A DNA stretch of 64,000 bases from Deltaproteobacteria bacterium (GTDB taxonomy: Bacteria > Myxococcota_A > Polyangia > HGW-17): positions 113,510-177,509 of the forward strand of contig JAFGWM010000038.1 in assembly GCA_016937155.1 (NCBI GenBank), given 5' to 3'. Below, one piece after another: positions 59,456 to 64,000 of the stretch. The notes under the pieces are model-generated. The model was not told where the DNA came from. It did not search any database and saw nothing but the letters and a program-made list of their open reading frames with translations. A program made the translations under genes and the position numbers. Each line of letters starts with the position of its first letter. Positions within the stretch are counted from its first letter, which is position 1.

Positions 59456-59842
59456 TTACAATTTGGTATAAAACATCAGAGAAATAATAAGTGAATAAAT
59501 TGCAAGAGACTCAATAAAAACCATAGCGAGAATCATAACACCCTGTACACCAGGCTTACTGCCAGGATTTCTGGCAACACCTTTTACTGCTGCAGCACCA
59601 ACAATCCCCATTCCGATTGTTCCAAATGCGGCAGCAATCGCAATTGGGAAAAACACACCTATTTCAGACCATACTTTTTCCTGCGTTTTTCCAGCTACTT
59701 TTTCTTTTTCAACATCCCTGTCGTTGTTACCACCCTTTACTTCACTGGCCTCATTTTTCTTTGAGGAATCAACAGCAGCATAAACTGAGCCTGAAAGTCC
59801 AAGAAATAAAACAATCAGAATAAAACCGGTAATTCTCGCCAT
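59456..59842 (-). CDS. atpE: ATP synthase Fo subunit c, with signal peptide and extension
   Basis: The 128-residue protein is longer than the usual 80. An N-terminal signal-like helix ending YAA and a charged spacer (about residues 23-55) precede the standard hairpin. The hairpin has GTIGMGIVGAAAVKGVARNP as its first helix and loop, and MVFIESLAIYSLI with the ion-binding Glu in the second. The Gln typical of sodium-binding rings in the first helix is replaced by Met, so proton coupling is inferred. It follows atpB by nine bases and is far from the F1 genes. Confidence 0.93.
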   Translation of the reverse strand: MARITGFILIVLFLGLSGSVYAAVDSSKKNEASEVKGGNNDRDVEKEKVAGKTQEKVWSEIGVFFPIAIAAAFGTIGMGIVGAAAVKGVARNPGSKPGVQGVMILAMVFIESLAIYSLIISLMFYTKL

Positions 59843-59851
59843 AAAAATCTC

Positions 59852-60619
59852 CTAATGCTCATCAGAGCAGGCTAGCGTAAAATATATGACACTAAGGAGT
59901 GTAAACACAAGTGCCTGAATAAGTGATACTAAAACTCCGAGAAAAATAAAAGGAATTGGAACAATGAGGGGAAAAATAAATGTAAAAATACTTAAAACCT
60001 TATGATCAGCAAACATATTACCCAAAAGCCTCATGGTTAGAGAAAGAGGCCTTGAAAGATGACTTAGAATTTCAATTGGAATCATTAGGGGTGCCAGTAG
60101 TGGATAGGACCCTGTAAACTGTTTCATATAACGGAATCCATGCTTTCTAATCCCAAGATAATGAGTAAAAATAAAAACTGTCAGAGCCATGGCGAGATTC
60201 AACTGAAGAGTTGAGCCCGGAGGCATAAACCCTGGGATTAATCCTATGAAATTTCCAACCAGAATAAATAGAAACAAGGTAGTAATGAGGGGGAAAATAT
60301 CCTTAGTAAGTTTTTCATCACCAGTAATATCATTGGTAATTATCCTAAGGTTGTAAATGATAAGATCAGTTACAGATATAAACGAAATTCTGGTGGAGGG
60401 AGTGAGTTTTTTTGAATTTTCGCTGGATTTTCTGTATGCGATACTCACTGCAAGAATAATAAGGAACACTATAAGCGACATAAACACAGGAACTATTGTA
60501 AAATGCTTCTGCGGCGGAAACATGGAGTTAGACCATGTCCTACCAAAATATATCTTCATAAAATTCTGCAGAGTATCAAAACCGGGCAGAAAATCCAGCC
60601 AGGTAGTATGTTCACCCAT
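59852..60619 (-). CDS. atpB: ATP synthase Fo subunit a
   Basis: A 255-residue membrane protein with the essential Arg in SLTMRLLGNMFADH and the conserved LVGNFIGLIPG and LIQALVFTLLSVIYF helices. It forms the ion half-channels next to the c ring. ATG 60619 begins MGEHTTWLDFLPGF. With atpE it forms a two-gene Fo unit about 34 kb from the other ATP synthase genes, an arrangement seen in several deltaproteobacterial groups. No atpI-like gene is visible next to it. Confidence 0.96.
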   Translation of the reverse strand: MGEHTTWLDFLPGFDTLQNFMKIYFGRTWSNSMFPPQKHFTIVPVFMSLIVFLIILAVSIAYRKSSENSKKLTPSTRISFISVTDLIIYNLRIITNDITGDEKLTKDIFPLITTLFLFILVGNFIGLIPGFMPPGSTLQLNLAMALTVFIFTHYLGIRKHGFRYMKQFTGSYPLLAPLMIPIEILSHLSRPLSLTMRLLGNMFADHKVLSIFTFIFPLIVPIPFIFLGVLVSLIQALVFTLLSVIYFTLACSDEH

Positions 60620-60687
60620 TAGTCATCCAGCCTAAGGCATTAACAGGAAAAATCTGAAACTATCAGAGTCATCCAGAAATATAAAAA

Positions 60688-60716
60688 ATTAAAACATCAA
60701 GAATAAATAGATTCAA
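60688..60716 (-). promoter_or_regulatory. candidate promoter for atpBE
   Basis: On the minus strand TTGAAT (60716-60711) and TTTAAT (60693-60688) are 17 bases apart, about 70 bases before the atpB ATG. The region lies just after the stop of the peptide-binding lipoprotein gene. Confidence 0.5.
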
Positions 60717-60717
60717 C

Positions 60718-62262
60718 TTATTTTAAACGTTTTTCAGAAAATTCAACTCTGGACAGAGAAGAAAATCTGGCATTTGGGTAAAGTGTGTAATTCTTTATTC
60801 TTTTGGAGGTAACCGCAGTGTTGTCTTCGTACCACAAAGGAAAAACAGGCAGTTGATCCCTGATTATATTTTGCATCGAACAGAAAAACTTCAATCTTTT
60901 TTCCTCAGAAGTGGAATTAAAGGCACTTTCTGATATTTGGTCAAATTCTGAATTACTGAAACCCCACCTGTTATATCCGGGTGAAGAGGCATTTTCCGGA
61001 ATATTTTTACTGTGAAAAAACTCCTTCATTATGAACGGACTTATTATTTCAGGCAATTGCAGCGTAATTACATCAAACTGACGTGCTCTCACATCATGAT
61101 AAAAAACTCCCCATTCCAAAGATCTCAACCTGACTTTTACACCTATTTTTGCCCATTGTCTGGCAATAACCTTTGCAATTGCCAGCCGGAAAGGATTTGA
61201 GCTTGTTTTATATTCTATTTCAAATCTCCATCCACCTGAGTTTTTCTTAAATCCTTCAGAATCAAGAATTTGAGCTGCTTTCTCAGGATCATAATCAATT
61301 ATATTTCCAGAGCAGTGAACACTGTTATGTGGGGGCATAACGCTGTCAGCAATCTTTGCATGTTCATTAAACCTGTTTTTTATCAGTCCCTTTCTGTCAA
61401 TAGCCATCGAAAGAGCTTTTCTCACACGGGAATTAGAAAGATATTTATTTGATAACTGATAACCGATATATGTCATAGTAATACCCGGAGAATACGTTAT
61501 ATTTACCGATTTTTCCTTCAATCCTTTAATAATCAGAGGACTTATATTGTTCTGGGAAATATCCGCATACCCACTGATCATCATCAGAGCTCTGACATTC
61601 TCCTCTAAAATACTTTTGATTATGATTTTCTTAACCCTCGGTACACCATTATAATAATACGGATTTCTTATAAGAACCACCTGATTTGTTTTTTTGGATT
61701 CAAGATAGAAGGGTCCCGAACCATACATTGATGTTTTACCCAGTCCTTTATTAATGTCATGAACCGGCAGAACAGGCAAATCAAGATCTGTAACAAAAGA
61801 CGGTCTTGGTTTTTTTAAAATGATTTCCAGCACGTATTTTCCGATTTTTTTTATTCTGGCAACATCATCCCACTTCTGTCCATAAGGGCTTATTTTTCCG
61901 GTTTTTTTCCTGTAAAGATTAATTGTTTTTTCAATTGTTTCTGATGTTATTTCAACCCCATCAGCAAATCTGTAATTCTTTTTCAGATATATCGCCCAGG
62001 TTCTGCCATCAGTTCTTTCAACTCTTTCGGCAATATCATTCACAGGAGATGAATTTTTACTGTCAAAAGAAATCAGAGAAGAAAAAATAAGCCTGGATAT
62101 CTTGACACCGTAAGCACTTACAGCAAATCGCGGATCAATTTCACCAATTTCTGCTTCAACCAGAACCACAACAGTATCATCAGGTATTTTTTTTATTTTA
62201 CCGCAGGAAAACAGTAAAAGAAGAGATACAAAGGCCCATCCAATTGATATTTTAATGGACAT
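60718..62262 (-). CDS. ABC transporter peptide-binding lipoprotein (SBP family 5)
   Basis: Lipobox LLFSC (Cys 20) is followed by the extracytoplasmic solute-binding family 5 layout: DPRFAVSAYGVKISRLIFSSLI, NYRFADGVEITSETI, then GSGPFYLESKKTNQVVLIRNPYYYNG and VRKALSMAIDRKGL. The family delivers oligopeptides, nickel or sugars to an ABC permease; the ligand is unknown and no permease genes are adjacent. It follows the inositol monophosphatase-like gene by 17 bases. Confidence 0.92.
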   Translation of the reverse strand: MSIKISIGWAFVSLLLLFSCGKIKKIPDDTVVVLVEAEIGEIDPRFAVSAYGVKISRLIFSSLISFDSKNSSPVNDIAERVERTDGRTWAIYLKKNYRFADGVEITSETIEKTINLYRKKTGKISPYGQKWDDVARIKKIGKYVLEIILKKPRPSFVTDLDLPVLPVHDINKGLGKTSMYGSGPFYLESKKTNQVVLIRNPYYYNGVPRVKKIIIKSILEENVRALMMISGYADISQNNISPLIIKGLKEKSVNITYSPGITMTYIGYQLSNKYLSNSRVRKALSMAIDRKGLIKNRFNEHAKIADSVMPPHNSVHCSGNIIDYDPEKAAQILDSEGFKKNSGGWRFEIEYKTSSNPFRLAIAKVIARQWAKIGVKVRLRSLEWGVFYHDVRARQFDVITLQLPEIISPFIMKEFFHSKNIPENASSPGYNRWGFSNSEFDQISESAFNSTSEEKRLKFFCSMQNIIRDQLPVFPLWYEDNTAVTSKRIKNYTLYPNARFSSLSRVEFSEKRLK

Positions 62263-62279
62263 AGTGAGACTGAATATAA

Positions 62280-63071
62280 TTATTTGGCGGTAAGAAGTCT
62301 TGCAATCTGATCATGCTGACCCTTTGCAGCAGCAAGAAAAATTCTGTCAACAGAGCGTCCATCCATATAGTCGGCCGGATTAAACAGATTACCATCGAGA
62401 TCCCTGATTTCTCCTCCTGCAGCCTTCAGAACTGCCATGCCTGGAGCAATATCCCAGATATGAACACGACCTAAAAGTGCTCCCCAGGCTGCTCCCCTTG
62501 CAACATATGCAATATGAGCGACGCTAGAACCCATCGATCTTATTTTACCAGGAAAATTAGTGGTGAAATCCTGATGGAATCTACTGTAAGTAAGAAGAAC
62601 TGACTCATTATCCACCTGATCATCAAGTCTTGCTCTCACTGGTTTACCATTAAACAGAGCTTTTTTCCCCATGCCAGAATAAAACTCATCTGTTGCTGGC
62701 ATATAAAACACACCAAATTTCAACTCCCCTTCATAAAAGTGCGATATAGAAATACCCCATACAGGTAACTGGGATGAAAAAGCGGCAGTTCCATCTACCG
62801 GGTCAACAACCCAAAGATGTTCTGCATCTCTGATTGCTCCAGTTCCTGATTCCTCTCCAAAAAATGCATGGTGGGGATATGCTCCTGTTATTTCATTTTC
62901 CAGAAAACTCTGAACTTCAATATCAGCACTGGTAACTAAAGACATATCATATTTAAGTTGAGGATCTGCTTTACCATAATGATTCAGTGCAATAGCACCA
63001 CCTTTTCTGGCTATTTCCTCGGCAAACTTGAGCATCTGATCCCATTCAGGGGCCATTGGTTCCATTGGCAT
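62280..63071 (-). CDS. inositol monophosphatase family protein
   Basis: The metal-site motifs of the family are present: FFGEESG near residue 72, WVVDPVDGTAAF near 90, and WDIAPGMAVLKAAGG near 205. Members dephosphorylate inositol phosphate, histidinol phosphate or 3'-phosphoadenosine phosphates; the substrate cannot be told from motifs alone. ATG 63071 follows GGAGG by nine bases. The protein lies 26 bases after the Pro-rich gene, so both may share a promoter outside the window. Confidence 0.9.
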   Translation of the reverse strand: MPMEPMAPEWDQMLKFAEEIARKGGAIALNHYGKADPQLKYDMSLVTSADIEVQSFLENEITGAYPHHAFFGEESGTGAIRDAEHLWVVDPVDGTAAFSSQLPVWGISISHFYEGELKFGVFYMPATDEFYSGMGKKALFNGKPVRARLDDQVDNESVLLTYSRFHQDFTTNFPGKIRSMGSSVAHIAYVARGAAWGALLGRVHIWDIAPGMAVLKAAGGEIRDLDGNLFNPADYMDGRSVDRIFLAAAKGQHDQIARLLTAK

Positions 63072-63097
63072 ATTAGTTGTCCTCCTTGAGGGGGCAT

Positions 63098-64000
63098 TTA
63101 ACGGATTTTTTTATCTTTTGCAAGTACTTCTTTGATAATTACTTCAGCAAGTTGTGGCACAACTTCCCATGCAATTTTTTCAATAATTTCTCTGGAAAGC
63201 TTTAGCATTGCAGTATATTCCGGATCAGACAGTTCTTTTTCTATTACTTTCTGAGACTTTGCAATTGTTTCATCCACAGCATCTTTCACAGCATCTTCAA
63301 TAGCGGAAGAAACAACTGGAGCAACTGGCTGAGCTGGAGCAGTAACTGGAGTTACTGTAGGAGGAGGGGCACTAGGTGGCAATACTGTCGCAGCCACTGG
63401 AGCAGAAGCAGTTGAAACATCATCAGAGCCATGCTCCTCTTTCACCACATCAATTTCCTTTGAAGGTGACTTTTTCTCCACCGGAGGAGCAAAACTTGAA
63501 AGAAAAACAGTGTGTTTTGCAGGTGTTTTTGTCTCTGTTCTGACCTGCTCAGCCCCAGATGGGAGTCTCTGTTCCCCGGAGACACTTTTTCTTTTCAGCA
63601 CATCACTTGAAAGTACAGGAGAGCTATCAGACATACTATCAGTTGATGAAGAAGGACTAACCGGAACTGATGGTTTTGGTACTGAAGATACAACCGGCAT
63701 AGCAGGTTTTGATGGTGTCGGGCTTACTGGCACTGACGGTCTCGGTGATGCAGGACTCACTGGTACTGACGGTCTCGGTGATGCAACGCTCACTGGTACT
63801 GACGGTCTCGGCGATGCAGGACTCACTGGTACTGACGGTCTCGGCGATGCAGGACTCACTGGTACTGACGGTCTCGGCGGTGCAACGCTCACTGGTACTG
63901 ACGGTCTCGGTGATGCAACGCTCACTGGTACTGACGGTCTCGGCGATGCAACGCTCACTGGCACTGACGGTTTGGGAGCTGCAGGACTCACTGGTACTGA
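63098..64000 (-). CDS. Pro-rich repeat protein, C-terminal part (partial)
   Basis: The frame is open to the right edge, so the N-terminus is missing; the GTG at 63991 is inside the repeat and is not a start. The visible part begins with tandem 11-residue units of the type PSVPVSVASPR, then a Ser/Pro/Val-rich linker. It ends in a conserved-looking helix pair (LKLSREIIEKIAWEVVPQLAEVIIKEVL). I recall that closing motif from response-regulator or zinc-ribbon proteins of deltaproteobacteria, where it follows a long linker; a receiver or similar domain may lie outside the window. The function is otherwise unknown. Confidence 0.75.
   Translation of the reverse strand, partial: SVPVSPAAPKPSVPVSVASPRPSVPVSVASPRPSVPVSVAPPRPSVPVSPASPRPSVPVSPASPRPSVPVSVASPRPSVPVSPASPRPSVPVSPTPSKPAMPVVSSVPKPSVPVSPSSSTDSMSDSSPVLSSDVLKRKSVSGEQRLPSGAEQVRTETKTPAKHTVFLSSFAPPVEKKSPSKEIDVVKEEHGSDDVSTASAPVAATVLPPSAPPPTVTPVTAPAQPVAPVVSSAIEDAVKDAVDETIAKSQKVIEKELSDPEYTAMLKLSREIIEKIAWEVVPQLAEVIIKEVLAKDKKIR
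63720..64000. repeat. 33-bp tandem repeat within the Pro-rich gene
   Basis: About eight near-identical units of 33 bases, plus decayed copies on the left, run to the right edge. Each encodes 11 residues (PSVPVS[V/P]ASPR). Variation is mostly V/P at one codon. The unit length keeps the frame, so copy number can change without disrupting the gene. Confidence 0.9.

Overview
The window is AT-rich and dense with exported proteins. About thirteen genes carry a clear lipobox, and several encode Asn/Thr-rich linkers, thrombospondin-type calcium repeats, MopE-like metal-binding motifs, Cys-rich modules, OmpA domains, Asp-box propellers or HEAT/TPR lipoproteins. One protein ends in a Cys-rich motif, a membrane helix and arginines that resembles MYXO-CTERM. 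Together with an FHA-GAF sigma-54 activator and an F1Fo ATP synthase with paired b/b' subunits and unlinked a/c genes, this points to a low-GC member of the former Deltaproteobacteria (Myxococcota/Bradymonadota-like). The placement is inferred from gene content only; no rRNA is present. The window looks chromosomal: I see no IS element, prophage, integrase or CRISPR array.

Layout. 0-2.4 kb: a multi-PAS sensory gene on the minus strand, broken by a one-base shift in an A6 run and leaving the window. 2.5-8.0 kb: envelope genes (Asp-box propeller, Asn/Thr lipoprotein, TPR-barrel protein, OmpA-TSP3 lipoprotein, DUF4398-like lipoprotein). 8.1-11 kb: ybeY overlapping a PgpH-type 7TM-HD gene. 11.3-14.1 kb, plus strand: TPR membrane protein, BamB-like propeller and MopE-motif lipoprotein. 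14.1-20.1 kb, minus strand: zinc-ribbon coiled-coil protein, a CAT-anticodon tRNA, uvrB, three lipoproteins resembling a Pal/CpoB envelope module, and an extensin-like peptidase. 20.2-26.0 kb: atpF'-F-H-A-G-D-C plus a small membrane protein. 26.1-30.8 kb: a large lipoprotein, then an acidic zinc-ribbon protein, a response regulator with a degenerate HD-GYP end, and an 8-oxoguanine deaminase-like amidohydrolase. 30.8-37.5 kb: the least familiar part, a membrane-anchored unknown and a divergent UvrA-like ATPase transcribed away from a SWIM/SNF2-like protein with eroded ATPase motifs. 37.8-47.5 kb, plus strand: an exported basic protein, then ylxP-rbfA-nrnA-truB-rpsO-pnp-plsB-amrS. A terminator and a long pnp leader hairpin lie between rpsO and pnp. 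47.5-52.8 kb, minus strand: a sigma-54 activator and a giant HEAT-like lipoprotein. 53-54.5 kb: enolase. 54.6-64 kb, minus strand: TPR lipoprotein, small lipoprotein, CcdA-thioredoxin fusion, atpE, atpB, peptide-binding lipoprotein, inositol monophosphatase family protein, and the C-terminal part of a Pro-rich protein with a 33-bp tandem repeat at the right edge.

The housekeeping genes cover translation and RNA turnover (rbfA, truB, rpsO, pnp, nrnA, ybeY), energy (F1Fo ATP synthase, enolase), DNA repair (uvrB) and phospholipid entry (plsB). TTG is used as a start at several well-supported sites, so many starts were moved to codons with a Shine-Dalgarno match. The part most worth following up is the divergent pair at 32-37.5 kb.
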